Positions 9,717-19,337 of a DNA stretch of 64,000 nucleotides are shown here, one piece after another. The position numbers and the translations under genes are program-made. Numbering within the stretch: position 1 is the stretch's first letter; every line of letters starts with the position of its first letter. The stretch comes from Hymenobacter radiodurans (lineage in GTDB: Bacteria > Bacteroidota > Bacteroidia > Cytophagales > Hymenobacteraceae), in assembly GCF_004355185.1 (NCBI RefSeq), contig NZ_CP037922.1, positions 1,178,001 to 1,242,000 of the forward strand, read 5' to 3'. A model generated the notes under the pieces. It was given only the letters and a program-made list of their open reading frames with translations, was not told the DNA's origin and did no database searches.

Positions 9717-10541
9717 TCAACGCGCTGCCGTCATGTCGATGTGTCGGGTGGGCTGCTTACCGCCACGCAACTCGTAGAGCATATCTTCCACCGGAGCCAG
9801 GGTTTTGAGTACTTCGCCATCCATAGGTGGGCGGCCCAGGGAATAGTTTTCGCGCATTTCCTGCAACGACTGCATTCGCCGGTTGGCGATGTCGTGCATC
9901 AGGTTTACCCGCTGCTGCATAACGGGTCGCAGATTATGATTGTAAACCAATACGCGCGTCAGCTCGCGCCATTGGTCGTATACCAGCGCGGTTTTGCCCG
10001 GAAACGTGGAATCTATCTTGGCTATGGCTACCTGGTTGGCCAAAAATTCGGCTTGCTTTTCGGCTTTCCAAAAACGGCCTGACAGAATCAGGTATTTGCC
10101 CAGAGGCTTCTTGTCGGTGCGCTCGCTGGGGGGCAAAAGGCTGGGCTCCGTCTTTAGCTGCGCGGCGGTTTCAACTTCAAAAGTCGGTAACACATTCAGC
10201 TCCACCGACTTTAGTTCGGTAGTGACTTTGGGCACAACCGCAAAAGCCGGCGCAGGCTTATGAAACTGAGTATATACCAAGCACCCAACTACCAGCAGCG
10301 CCACACCAATACTGGGAGCCAGCCAGCGCCGCTCAACAGGCTCGTTTTCATAGTCGTCGGTTATATAGCTTTCAGTATCAGAAAGATGGGCGCTGGTTGC
10401 TACGCCACGCCGGTGTAGTTCTTGCCGAGCCGCTGTTACTACAGCCTCGTGGTATAGGTCAGGATGCTGGAGGAAGTAAAGAAGTTCAGGATTGGTTTTC
10501 TGGGTGAATAAATCGTTTGAATTGTCTGGAGTCGATGACAT
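9717..10541 (-). CDS. Single-pass membrane protein sharing an N-terminal module with the rhomboid
   Basis: Protein of 274 residues; I chose the ATG at 10541 because the N terminus then aligns with the neighbour. Residues 1-47 (PDNSNDLFTQKTNPELLYFL … ARQELHRRGVAT) match the rhomboid's first 47 residues: DNSxDLxxQKTxxEL, then EL-x-RRG. One membrane helix follows at about 78-96 (WLAPSIGVALLVVGCLVY). The remainder is outside that helix, mostly helical, with no family I recognise. It lies 19 bases upstream of the rhomboid gene, same strand, so the two are probably co-expressed and may be partners. A motif copy is at 10128-10133. Confidence 0.75.
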   Translation of the reverse strand: MSSTPDNSNDLFTQKTNPELLYFLQHPDLYHEAVVTAARQELHRRGVATSAHLSDTESYITDDYENEPVERRWLAPSIGVALLVVGCLVYTQFHKPAPAFAVVPKVTTELKSVELNVLPTFEVETAAQLKTEPSLLPPSERTDKKPLGKYLILSGRFWKAEKQAEFLANQVAIAKIDSTFPGKTALVYDQWRELTRVLVYNHNLRPVMQQRVNLMHDIANRRMQSLQEMRENYSLGRPPMDGEVLKTLAPVEDMLYELRGGKQPTRHIDMTAAR

Positions 10542-10680
10542 GCGTAAGCTGGGTAGCAAGTGAGAAATAGAGAGGATAATAAACTCCCCAAGTTGGCAAA
10601 AAAGCACGGCAATGCCACCCTTTTAAGGCCGAACCCGCGTATAGTTTAGCAAGTACTTTTTCGCTCTAACCACTTCCGCT

Positions 10681-11004
10681 ATGGCAAACGACCAAAACCA
10701 ACCCGAACAACAATCTACCGATAGCCGCACCATTCAGCAAGGCACTGTTTCCCAATCCGATCAGCGCCAGCCAGAAGGCCGCCAGGCGTCCGGCGACGGC
10801 AACGATTCGCTGCGTGGCCTCAACGCCGACGACAACTCGGGCAGCGGCGGCACCGAAGGCGGCCAGGAAATTAAAGGCAAAAACGTAAGCACCAGCACTA
10901 CCTATGACGAGCCAGGCAATGCCGCCGAGGGCGACGTGGGGGGCAGCACAACCAGCAGCGGCACAGGTGTATCGGGCGGCGAAACTGGCCGAGTAAACCT
11001 GTAG
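10681..11004 (+). CDS. Small disordered hydrophilic protein
   Basis: Protein of 107 residues, nearly all Gly, Ser, Thr, Gln, Asn, Asp and Glu, with almost no hydrophobic residues and no Cys. It opens MANDQNQPEQQSTDS and has a Gly/Ser-rich end (GVSGGETGRVNL). This composition fits hydrophilin-like or stress-protective disordered proteins, but no named family is recognised. Gene reality is supported by the clean start after an AT-rich promoter-like stretch (TATAGTTTAG near 10640) and by a paralogue-like gene directly downstream. Confidence 0.65.
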   Translation: MANDQNQPEQQSTDSRTIQQGTVSQSDQRQPEGRQASGDGNDSLRGLNADDNSGSGGTEGGQEIKGKNVSTSTTYDEPGNAAEGDVGGSTTSSGTGVSGGETGRVNL

Positions 11005-11054
11005 CATAGGCTGTTTTAATATCTCATCTCATTCTTAATCCACTGCATACCATC

Positions 11055-11375
11055 ATGGCAAACCACCCACAGAACACCGACTCAACTTCCGAAGACAGCG
11101 GCGCAAACCGCGTGAGTACTTCCAACAGTGGCCAGGATGGCACCACTAATAATGAGGCATTATCTACCGCCCAAAAGCACGATCAGAAGCAGGCACAACC
11201 ACAAGGTGGCCAACATGCTACTACTACCAGCACCCAAGGCAATATGGGTGATGGAGCCGGTATCCGTGGCGACTACGGCGACAGCGACCAAACCAACGGC
11301 ATGGAAGGCGGAGATGGCGCCGACATGCGTCGTGCCGCTGAGGCTGGCGGCGAAAGTGAGAATTCAGGTCGCTAA
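11055..11375 (+). CDS. Small disordered hydrophilic protein (partner of the previous)
   Basis: Protein of 106 residues, same size and composition class as the gene 50 bases upstream; it opens MANHPQNTDSTSEDSG, like MANDQNQPEQQSTDS there. It is rich in Gly, Gln, Thr, Ser, Asn and Asp, with QPQGGQHATTTSTQGNMGDG and two Gly/Asp stretches towards the end. No domain, signal peptide or membrane segment is visible. Probably co-transcribed with its neighbour. Role unknown; water-stress protection is a guess from composition alone. Confidence 0.65.
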   Translation: MANHPQNTDSTSEDSGANRVSTSNSGQDGTTNNEALSTAQKHDQKQAQPQGGQHATTTSTQGNMGDGAGIRGDYGDSDQTNGMEGGDGADMRRAAEAGGESENSGR

Positions 11376-11498
11376 CCCAAAGCGTTAAAGCCACCCTTAT
11401 GTAGAATAGGAAGGCAAATTTGCCCCCCAGAGGCCCCCAGTACTTACCTACGCATCATTTGATAGGCTGTAAGCACGCCCCCGCGTATCTTCCCAGCC

Positions 11499-12800
11499 AT
11501 GAAAAATACCAGATGGTGCCAAGACAGGTGGTGGGGGCCCTTTTGTGCGGTAATAGTCGGGGTGAATATGCTAATCAGCCCTATCGCGGTGGCCCAGACA
11601 GGCAACCCATTGCGCCGCCTGCTGCACGCCGATACCGCCCGCTTTGGGCGTATTTTGCGTGCCCCAAAGCAGTATCGCGTCCAGATTATCTACACCCAGA
11701 TTAACCGCGACGCCCAGAACAAGCCTCATTTTCGCTCTTACACCTACGGGGGGGCAAATTTGCGGCGCTACTTCTATCCGGCCAGTACAGTGAAGCTGCC
11801 AGCGGCCGTGCTGGCGCTCGAAAAGCTGCGCGGCCTGCGCACCCAGCATCCAGCCCTGACGCCAGAATCACCCGTGCGCATCGATTCAGCTTTTACTGGC
11901 CAAACGCGCGTCGTGCGAGATTCTACTAATTCTACAGGTCGGGCCAGCATTGCGCACTACATTCGCAAAGTGCTGTTAGTGAGTGATAACGACGCTTACA
12001 ATCGGCTGTATGAGTTTCTGGGTTCGGGGACGCTCAACGCCGAACTGCACCGTCGTGGCTACCGGCACGTGCGGCTGATGCATCGCCTTTCGGTGGGCGA
12101 CCAAGAGCCGGGTTCGCGCCACACAAATCCGATGACCTTTTTCGCCGCTTCGTCGCTGCGAATACCAGTGTATCAGCAGCCGGGGGGCTTTTTTGCAGGT
12201 GCCTGGCCTCAGCTTAAGCTGAAAGGGGAGAAGATAGGCAAGGGCTATATGCAGGGCGAGAAACGGATAGAGCAGCCTCTCGATTTTAGCACCAAAAATT
12301 ACATTTCTCTGGCAAGTTTGCAGGGAGTGTTGCGGGCTATACTTTTTCCCGAAAGTCTACCGGCAGAACGCCGATTTCAACTCGATACCGCTGATTATCA
12401 GTTTCTGAGGCGGTATATGGCAATGTTGCCGCGGGAAAGTGAGGCCCCGCGTTACGACTCGCTGGAATATCCTGATAACTACGCCAAGTTTTTGCTGGCG
12501 GGCGGACCGGCGGGGCCGTTGCCGTCGGGCGTGCGCATTTTCAACAAAATAGGGCAGGCCTACGGGTTTCTTATTGATAACGCCTACATCACGAATGAGG
12601 CGCAAGGCGTGGAATTTCTGCTGTCGGCCGTGATTTATACGAATGCAGACGGTATTCTCAACGACGACAAATACGAGTATGATGCAATTGGCTTCCCCTT
12701 CATGCGCGACTTGGGACAGGCAGTGTATCAGTATGAACTGAAACGTATCCGCCGCTATCGGCCCGATTTAAGTCAATTCCGGGAAACGCAACGAAAGTGA
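11499..12800 (+). CDS. Class A beta-lactamase-like serine hydrolase
   Basis: Protein of 433 residues with an N-terminal hydrophobic segment ending near PIAVAQ (likely signal peptide). Active-site motifs of class A beta-lactamase-related enzymes (beta-lactamase2 family) are in order: STVK in FYPASTVKLPAAVLALEK (about residue 95), SDN in LLVSDNDAYNRLYEFL (about 160), and a KTG-like KIGQAYGF near 350. The usual Glu166-type omega loop cannot be placed surely, and the protein is longer than true beta-lactamases (about 290), so a periplasmic peptidase or transpeptidase-like role is as likely as antibiotic hydrolysis. Motif copies at 11748-11754 (G7, in frame) and 12182-12187. A half-motif also lies upstream at 11423-11428. 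Confidence 0.8.
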   Translation: MKNTRWCQDRWWGPFCAVIVGVNMLISPIAVAQTGNPLRRLLHADTARFGRILRAPKQYRVQIIYTQINRDAQNKPHFRSYTYGGANLRRYFYPASTVKLPAAVLALEKLRGLRTQHPALTPESPVRIDSAFTGQTRVVRDSTNSTGRASIAHYIRKVLLVSDNDAYNRLYEFLGSGTLNAELHRRGYRHVRLMHRLSVGDQEPGSRHTNPMTFFAASSLRIPVYQQPGGFFAGAWPQLKLKGEKIGKGYMQGEKRIEQPLDFSTKNYISLASLQGVLRAILFPESLPAERRFQLDTADYQFLRRYMAMLPRESEAPRYDSLEYPDNYAKFLLAGGPAGPLPSGVRIFNKIGQAYGFLIDNAYITNEAQGVEFLLSAVIYTNADGILNDDKYEYDAIGFPFMRDLGQAVYQYELKRIRRYRPDLSQFRETQRK

Positions 12801-13081
12801 TTTTCTAAATTTTGTAACCTTTTTGGATTCAGGTTTTATATTGCAAGGTGTTGTTTGCAAGTGTGTTAGCAAAATAAATAAGCGTTGAAGCACGGCTGCT
12901 CACCGTCTTTTAATAATGAGCAGCAACTAATAGTCAAATGAAGAGTACACACTAATACTCGAAGCTCAGCCTTGTATTCGTTAAGCCTTTTTGGCGTTCG
13001 TCGGCTGTATGGAAAGTGGCCGCTATATTGCATTAGTACAAAGCCTGCCTTTACCTATGGGCATGCAGTTGAGAACAGAAA

Positions 13082-13726
13082 ATGCCCCCCAGCGAGTCCA
13101 TATCCCCGAATATGCATGGCCTACGCATTATTTCCATGCCCGACGATTACCATCGGCAGGTGCGGGAAAATGCAGATAGCGAGTTAGTTGACCTCGCGGA
13201 ATTTATTCCCAGCATCACGCTGGATATTCGCTATGCCACCGCCGCCAACCTACTTGGCCGCCCGCTCTATCAGCAGCCCAAAGCATATTTGCGCCGTCCT
13301 GCTGCTGCGGCCCTACGCGCTGTGCAGGCCGAATTAAATGCCGTCGGAGTGGGCTTGAAGATATTCGATGCCTACCGCCCATATAGCGTTTCGGTAGCTT
13401 TCTACGACCATGTGCGCGATGAAACGTTTGCTGCTCCGCCATGGCGCGGCTCCCGCCACAATAGGGGTTGCTCGGTAGATGTAACGCTGGTGAGCTTAAG
13501 CACGGGCCAGGAACTCAGCATGCCCACCGATTTCGACGATATGACGCCCGCCGCCCACGCCGATTTCTCAGGAGTTCCAACGCTGGCCCTCCTCAATCGG
13601 GCAGTTTTGCGGGCCGTTATGAGCCGGCACTGCTTTGAGCAATACCCCGGTGAGTGGTGGCATTTCGATCATAAGTGCTGGGAAAACCATGACCTCATGG
13701 ATCTGGAGTTTCAGGCTTTCGGCTGA
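13082..13726 (+). CDS. D-alanyl-D-alanine dipeptidase, VanX/DdpX type
   Basis: Zinc dipeptidase cleaving D-Ala-D-Ala, up to 214 residues. The peptidase M15D signature is complete: FDAYRPYSVSVAFYDHV (Arg71 region), SRHNRGCSVDVTLV giving the metal His and Asp, and GEWWHFDH with the catalytic Glu and third metal His. The start is uncertain: ATG 13082 lies inside a motif copy (AAAATGCCCCCCAG), while ATG 13139 would begin the conserved part (MPDDYHRQVRENADSEL). No clear signal peptide appears in this frame, although one in another frame would be reached if the C6 tract at 13085-13090 had lost a base. Role is likely peptidoglycan turnover or D-Ala-D-Ala use, rather than vancomycin resistance, since no vanHA genes are near. 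Confidence 0.85.
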   Translation: MPPSESISPNMHGLRIISMPDDYHRQVRENADSELVDLAEFIPSITLDIRYATAANLLGRPLYQQPKAYLRRPAAAALRAVQAELNAVGVGLKIFDAYRPYSVSVAFYDHVRDETFAAPPWRGSRHNRGCSVDVTLVSLSTGQELSMPTDFDDMTPAAHADFSGVPTLALLNRAVLRAVMSRHCFEQYPGEWWHFDHKCWENHDLMDLEFQAFG

Positions 13727-13744
13727 ACCTGGGGTAGCGTTGGG

Positions 13745-14167
13745 CTAACTAAGGGGAGAAACCGGTAAGCTTCGCTGAAAATGCAGCAGCAGAATCTGGT
13801 CAATTTTCTCTTTGGTGAGAGGCTTGCTCACCAGGCCGGCGATATTTAGTTCTTCCAAGCGGCTCAGGTCGCGGGCGTCCATGGTGGTAGTGAGCATGAT
13901 AATGACCGTGGCGCGGTGCTTAGCGGCAGGCAGCTGCCGGTAAGCTTCGAGGAAGGCAATACCACCCATACCGGGCATTTTTACGTCGAGCAGAATCAGG
14001 GCCGGCTCATCAGGGCCAGCGGTGTTAACGATGATGTCCAACGCCCGGGCTCCGTCCTCCGCCGTGAACAGGTGGTCAGTGACTTCGAGTTGCTTGAAAA
14101 GCAGCTCATTCAAGAAATTATTGGTCGAATCGTCGTCAACCAGCAGTACACTCGAAAGCTTTTCCAT
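13745..14167 (-). CDS. Single-domain response regulator (CheY-like)
   Basis: Protein of 140 residues consisting only of a receiver domain. VLLVDDDSTNN gives the acidic pocket, ILLDVKMPGMGG the phospho-acceptor Asp (about residue 60), MLTTTM the conserved Thr and VSKPLTKE the Lys. There is no output domain. It lies 27 bases downstream of the PAS histidine kinase on the same strand, so it is very likely the kinase's direct phospho-partner, passing the signal on by protein contact. Confidence 0.9.
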   Translation of the reverse strand: MEKLSSVLLVDDDSTNNFLNELLFKQLEVTDHLFTAEDGARALDIIVNTAGPDEPALILLDVKMPGMGGIAFLEAYRQLPAAKHRATVIIMLTTTMDARDLSRLEELNIAGLVSKPLTKEKIDQILLLHFQRSLPVSPLS

Positions 14168-14194
14168 AGAGAATATAGGATAAAAGTAGCCAGC

Positions 14195-17041
14195 TTACGC
14201 GGGCAGGGAAACGGTGAAAGTAGAGCCGACACCGGGCTGGCTCTCCACAGTGATAGTGCCGCCAGCATTGTCCACGAGGCGCTTAACCATGAACAAGCCC
14301 ACGCCCGAGCCCTCGACATGAGTATGCAAGCGGCGGAACATACCAAATAGCTCGCCCTGCTGAGCTGCGGTAAGCCCCAAGCCATTGTCTTGTACAGTGA
14401 TTACCAAGTGGTCAGGCAAGCAGTGTGCCTGCAGCAGTACCTGAGCTGGTCGGTCGGGGGCGCAGTACTTCACGGCATTGCTGAGCAGGTTATACACCAC
14501 TGAGCGCAGGGTTTTAGGGGCTACGCGCACGGCCTCGCAGCCGTTTACAGTCACGCTCAAGGTAGCGGGCGCCGCTTCTAGTATAGGGGCTAGGTCGAGG
14601 CGCACACCTTCGATAAGATTGGTCAGGTCCACCATTTCAGCGACTTCGGCCCGTTGCAACTGGGATATATCAGTGAGGTGACCAATGGTTTGCTGGAAGC
14701 GTGTTACCGAGCCCTCCATCATATCGAGGAGGCGTGGCACCAGGGGGGCTTGCTGGGCTTCGGGGGGCAATTGCTGGCGCAAAGCCAGTAGCAGGCCTTC
14801 AATGTTGGAAATCGGAGCCTTCAGATCGTGTGAGGCGGTATAAACGAAGGTGTCGAGGTCGGCGTTGGTACGGCTGAGGCGGGTGTTGGTATCGTTCAAC
14901 TCCTTATTGGTGGCCGCCAACTCCTTGTTGAGGGCATGTACCTGCTGGCGGGCCACTACCTGATCGGTTACGTCGATAGCCACGCATGCAATGCGTACAA
15001 CCTGGTCCTGCGCATCTCGCAAGGGCTCAAATACGAAGCTAAAATACCCCGGGCTATCTGGCTGGTGGTACGGCAATTGAGCCGGCATTTCCTTCACAAC
15101 AAGGGTTTTACCGATCTGCCACACCTGATTTAGTAGTTCAGGTACTCCCTGACTGACGAGCTCCGGCAACACCTCAAAGTAGGGCTGCCCTACCAGTTGC
15201 TCCCGCCTGCGACCCAAAATCTGCTCCATGAGCGGATTTACAATGTTGAACACATAGTTGGGTCCTTCCACTACAAATATGGCCGTCGGCGACTGCTCAA
15301 ATACCGATTCAACCAACTGCTGCTGAGCTTCGCGTGCTTGACGGGCCCGCACCTGCTCGGTTACCTCATGGATAAACACGGCTACACCAGCAATGCGGTC
15401 ATTCTCGCGGTAAGCCTGATAAGTAAAAGTAATGTAACGAGGTGGTCCGCCGGGCGTGGCCGTACGCAACGGTTGCTCCAGCCCCTGATACATTTCGCCC
15501 GTCTGGTACACTCGGTCGAGGCGGCCGATAACATCCGACGTTGCCATGTTGGGATAGACTTCGAGTACCGTGCGTCCGCGCAGGTTGTCAGCCGGGTATA
15601 GCTGCGCGAAAGAATCGTTGAAGTATTCGATGCGGTGGTTGGGTTCGCGCAGCAGAGCCACGGCCACCGGTGCCCGCTCAAACAAACTCAGTAGCTCCTG
15701 GCGCTCTTGGGCGCGGCGCTGCACTGCTATCAGTGCCTTAGCCTGTAGCGCCTCGGCTTGGCGGCGCGTACGCACGGCCTCAGTGGTATCCAGAATGAAG
15801 GCCAAAATACCCTGAGTTTGGCCCTGACTGTCTTTGAGGGGCTGATAAATGAAGTCGACGTAGTGCTGAAGGGGCGGGCCAGTGGGCTGGTCCAGCAAAA
15901 TGGCAATTTCTTTTCCTATAAATGGCTCGCCGCTCGAATACACGCGGTCAAGCAACGATAGGAAGCCCTGCTCCACTACTTCGGGCAGCACTTCGGCCGC
16001 AGTTTTATACAGAACGGGCCGATTGCCCGTGAGAGTAGAATACTGGTTGTTGAAAAACGCGAATCGGTGGTCGGGCCCGGTGAGCGTGGCCACGGCGGCC
16101 GGCACCTGTCCCAGAATCTGGCTCAACAAGCCTTGCTGCTCCTCCAACCGACGGGTGCGCTCCTGCACCCGAACCTCTAAGTCATGGTTGAGCTGCTCTA
16201 CGCCCTGCCGGGCTTCTACCTGGGCTGTGACTTCGGTGGCCGAGGCAATGATACCAGTAATGGTTTGTTGGATATCGCGCAGGGGCTGATATACAATGTT
16301 GAAATACCCCGGAATCAACTCGCCAGTGCCCACGCGGTCTATTTGTACCCACTGCTCGTGCAGGTGATACGGGTTGCCCGTGTGGTACACGTCGGCAAAA
16401 ATGGCCTCGAAGCCCTGGCCAGTAAGGTCAGGTAAAGCCTCGAAATGCGGCCGACCGATAATCTGGGTTATGGGCCGGCCCCATAGCCAGCCCATGCCCT
16501 CGTTGGCAAACGTGACAACGTGCTCCGGTCCGTCCAGGATAGCAATGGCAACGGGCGCCTGCTCCAGCGTGGCTTGTAAGGTGGCCTTCTGCGCATCTGC
16601 TTCGGCACGAGCCTGCTGTTCGCGGGCTTGGCTTTCGCGCAAGGCCAGAGCCGCCGCTGAGGGCGCATGTTCACCCCCGTCGGAGAAGCTCACCAATAGT
16701 CCCTCTTCCAGACGCTGGGCGTAGGCCCGAATAAAGTTGTCGCCGCTAGCCTGGTAAAATTGGTCGAACTGAGCTGGCGTGCCGGTCAGATACGTGTCGT
16801 GACAAAAGGCAAAGGCGCCGTTTGTCGCACTATCCGGCCATTGCTCTAGGAATGTAACCGTAGGCTGCGCGGGCAAACCCAGCGTGCGCTGGGCGGTGGC
16901 GTTGAGGTAAGCAAAGCGAAAATCAACTGCCCGACCGTCCGCATCGAGTACCGAAGTGTAGTACACAATGCCGTTGGGCAACAGGTCCAGCAGGGCGGGA
17001 AGCGTGGTGGCGGGCAGTCCAGGAGTTGTCAGAGGAGTCAT
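14195..17041 (-). CDS. Multi-PAS sensor histidine kinase
   Basis: Protein of 948 residues from the ATG at 17041. Five PAS-like segments follow one another: about 10-125, 165-300, 330-460, 480-605 and 615-740. Each carries a recurring pattern such as LEQAPVAIAILDGPEHVVTF, FERAPVAVALLREPNHRIEY or FEQSPTAIFVVEGPNYVFNI, separated by coiled coils rich in Gln/Arg/Ala. The kinase core has the phospho-His in YTASHDLKAPISNIEG, N-box NLLSNAVKYC, DNGLGL and GSGVGLFMVKRLV. No membrane span or signal peptide is seen, so it is probably a cytoplasmic sensor. The response regulator gene follows directly. Motif copies at 14743-14748 and 14762-14767 are only 13 bases apart. Confidence 0.92.
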   Translation of the reverse strand: MTPLTTPGLPATTLPALLDLLPNGIVYYTSVLDADGRAVDFRFAYLNATAQRTLGLPAQPTVTFLEQWPDSATNGAFAFCHDTYLTGTPAQFDQFYQASGDNFIRAYAQRLEEGLLVSFSDGGEHAPSAAALALRESQAREQQARAEADAQKATLQATLEQAPVAIAILDGPEHVVTFANEGMGWLWGRPITQIIGRPHFEALPDLTGQGFEAIFADVYHTGNPYHLHEQWVQIDRVGTGELIPGYFNIVYQPLRDIQQTITGIIASATEVTAQVEARQGVEQLNHDLEVRVQERTRRLEEQQGLLSQILGQVPAAVATLTGPDHRFAFFNNQYSTLTGNRPVLYKTAAEVLPEVVEQGFLSLLDRVYSSGEPFIGKEIAILLDQPTGPPLQHYVDFIYQPLKDSQGQTQGILAFILDTTEAVRTRRQAEALQAKALIAVQRRAQERQELLSLFERAPVAVALLREPNHRIEYFNDSFAQLYPADNLRGRTVLEVYPNMATSDVIGRLDRVYQTGEMYQGLEQPLRTATPGGPPRYITFTYQAYRENDRIAGVAVFIHEVTEQVRARQAREAQQQLVESVFEQSPTAIFVVEGPNYVFNIVNPLMEQILGRRREQLVGQPYFEVLPELVSQGVPELLNQVWQIGKTLVVKEMPAQLPYHQPDSPGYFSFVFEPLRDAQDQVVRIACVAIDVTDQVVARQQVHALNKELAATNKELNDTNTRLSRTNADLDTFVYTASHDLKAPISNIEGLLLALRQQLPPEAQQAPLVPRLLDMMEGSVTRFQQTIGHLTDISQLQRAEVAEMVDLTNLIEGVRLDLAPILEAAPATLSVTVNGCEAVRVAPKTLRSVVYNLLSNAVKYCAPDRPAQVLLQAHCLPDHLVITVQDNGLGLTAAQQGELFGMFRRLHTHVEGSGVGLFMVKRLVDNAGGTITVESQPGVGSTFTVSLPA

Positions 17042-17493
17042 AAACAGGAAAAGAAAGCCACCAGATAACCTTCCAAGGTACAACAATTAGCGTGAGGGAA
17101 GCCAGGAAGGTCGTGTAGCCAAAGCCACAGATTTACGCTGGTTGCTCTATGGGCTAGGGTTGAGTTCGGCCAGACTTTTTTTACAACGGTATTCCTTTCG
17201 ATTTGCCTATCGGGCATGGTTTAAATCTGCCTCCGGGGAGCATGCCGAAGAAAGCCCAATTGCCAGACTGAAAAAGCGCAATCGGACATGTGAAGAGCCT
17301 GTACACTGAGACGCGCCACTGGCGGTAGTGCTTCGTGTAAGGTTGGATAAGCCGGTCACGCATACCGCTTCTAGCTGGGCCAGCTGGCTGAGCTTGGTTT
17401 AAAAAAGTTAAACTAGTGCTGTTGAGCCAAAAGCCTGTACACTTTGCGTGGCTGGTGTGCGTACTTTTGCGCATTCCTCTATAGTTTGTGCTG
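17042..17493. other. Intergenic region between divergent HK and DUF187 genes
   Basis: About 450 bases with no gene I can support; the short frames here lack family features. It must hold promoters for both flanking genes. One AT-rich dyad, GTTTAA at 17397-17402 facing TTAAAC at 17408-17413, lies about 80 bases before the DUF187 start and might be an operator. Confidence 0.4.
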
Positions 17494-19259
17494 ATGCCCC
17501 GTTATTATCAATTCTGGTTTCTTCCTCTTCTTTTTACAATCCTGGTGGCGGGTAGCTCGCCACTTTACGCGCAAAATGCCCCCCGAAGCGGGAACTGCGT
17601 GGGGTCTGGATTGCCAGCGTTGAGAATATTGATTGGCCCAGCCGCCGCTCGCTTACGCCTGAGCAGCAGCGCCGCGAGTACACTCAAATGCTTGATGTAC
17701 AGAAGAAAAACGGCATCAACGCGGTTTTTGTGCAGATTCGGCCCGCCGCCGATGCCTTTTACCAAAGTGAGCTAGAACCTTGGAGCAAGTGGCTGACCGG
17801 GCAGCAGGGTAAAGCCCCCAGTCCCGCCTACGATCCGCTTCCTTTCCTGATCGATGAAGCCCATGCCCGCGGTATGGAGTTCCACGCCTGGTTTAATCCC
17901 TACCGCGCCTCCCTCGATTCGGTGACCAGTAAGCTGGCCGCTAATCATCCGTATCGGCAGCATCCTGAGTGGTTTCTGCGCTACTCCGGCAAGCTGCTTT
18001 TCAACCCCGGCTTACCCGAGGTGCGGAGTTATATCAATAAAGTTATCCTGGACGTGGTGCGCCGCTACGATATCGATGGGGTTCATTTCGACGACTATTT
18101 CTATCCTTACCCGGAGGCAAATCAGGTTATTCGTGATGAAGCCGCTTTCCAGCAGCACAACCCAAATCAGCTGAAGCTGGCCGACTGGCGCCGCCAGAAC
18201 GTGAATACACTGGTGCGCGATCTGCACACCAATATCCAGAGCACAAAGCGCTGGGTAAAGTTTGGTATTTCGCCCTTCGGTGTCTGGATGAACCAAACCA
18301 GCAACCCGGAAGGCTCCGGTACAGCAGCGTTTGAGGGGTATTCGGGCCTGTACGCTGATGCTCGTTTGTGGATGCAGCAGGGCTGGGTCGATTATATAAT
18401 GCCCCAGCTGTACTGGAGCACCACTTTTAAACCAGCTTCTTATTCAGTGCTGCTGAACTGGTGGGCCCGCAACCGCTTCGATCGGCACTTATATATCGGG
18501 CAAGGTGCTTACCGCATCTTCGAAACCAGCAAGCGCGACCCTTCCTGGCGCGACCCCACCGAACTGCCCCGCCAGATTCGGCTGAACCGCTCATACCCGA
18601 CGCAGGTAAATGGCAGCGTGTTTTTTAGCTCGAAGTCATTGATGGCTAATCCGCTGCATGTGGCTGATACGCTGCGTCAGGATTTGTTTCGCTACCCGGC
18701 GCTGGTGCCTTCCATGCCTTGGATGGATGCTGTGCCACCCCGTCCTGCCCAAAACCTGGTGCTTACCCGCACTGGTCGGGCTGTAAGTCTGCTCTGGCAG
18801 CCCGGCCCCGCCGCCACCGACGGCGACGTGGCCCGCTACTTCGTGGTGTACCGCTTCGGGCCCGGCGAAACGCCTGCCCCCGATGATCCGCGTCGCATTG
18901 TGGCCCTAGTGCCTCGTCCCGCCAACAATCTGCCGGCCTTGGTAGATACTACCGCCCGCCCCGGCGTGGAGTATGCGTACTATATCACCGCCGTCGACCG
19001 CCTCCACAATGAGAGCCCGCCCGTGCGAGCCAGCACGGTAGCCGGCGCGCCGGTGCTGGTGGCGCAAGCCCCTCCCGCAGCGCCAGCGCAAACACAAGCC
19101 CCAGCTGCTCAGCCAGCAGCCACGCCACCGGCCCGGCCCGTGCCACCCACCGCATCTCGGCCCCCTATTAGCCGCCCGACGCCTAGTACCACCAAGACCA
19201 AGGTGAAGATAAAGAAGCGTAAGCGTGGTGGCTTGTTGGAACGCGTATTTGGCCGGTAA
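17494..19259 (+). CDS. Secreted DUF187 (GH10-like, DigH type) protein, one-base frameshift
   Basis: A signal peptide (ATG 17494, FWFLPLLFTILVAGSSPLYAQ) is in one frame and the rest in another; adding one C to the C6 tract at 17579-17584 joins them as YAQNAPPKRELRGVWIASVE, the conserved start of the glycosyl-hydrolase-like 10 family. Conserved blocks follow: ENIDWPSR, GINAVFVQIRPAADAFY, HARGMEFHAWFNPYRAS, YDIDGVHFDDYFYPYPE and WVDYIMPQLYW. E. coli DigH of this family cleaves denuded peptidoglycan glycan strands. From about residue 410 there is a fibronectin-III-like domain, then a Pro/Ala/Thr-rich tail ending in a Lys/Arg-rich segment. The tract is AAAATGCCCCCC, a motif copy. Confidence 0.87.
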
Positions 19260-19296
19260 CTGGCGCAAGAAAGTCGAGCAATAGGCCTTATACTAC

Positions 19297-19337
19297 CATA
19301 AAAAAGCCCCCCGGAGTTTCCGGGGGGCTTTTTTATG
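19297..19337. terminator. Terminator made of two facing motif copies
   Basis: Perfect 19-bp arms 19297-19315 and 19319-19337, 3-base loop; core AAAAAAGCCCCCCGG and its complement with T6. Both arms have the full C6/G6 tract, and it ends the DUF187 gene. Confidence 0.92.

Noticed and set aside
12972..13187. Frames before vanX as a signal peptide or separate small gene
   Set aside because: They overlap the dipeptidase frame, have no family features, and only one would join it by an added base; no convincing signal peptide results.
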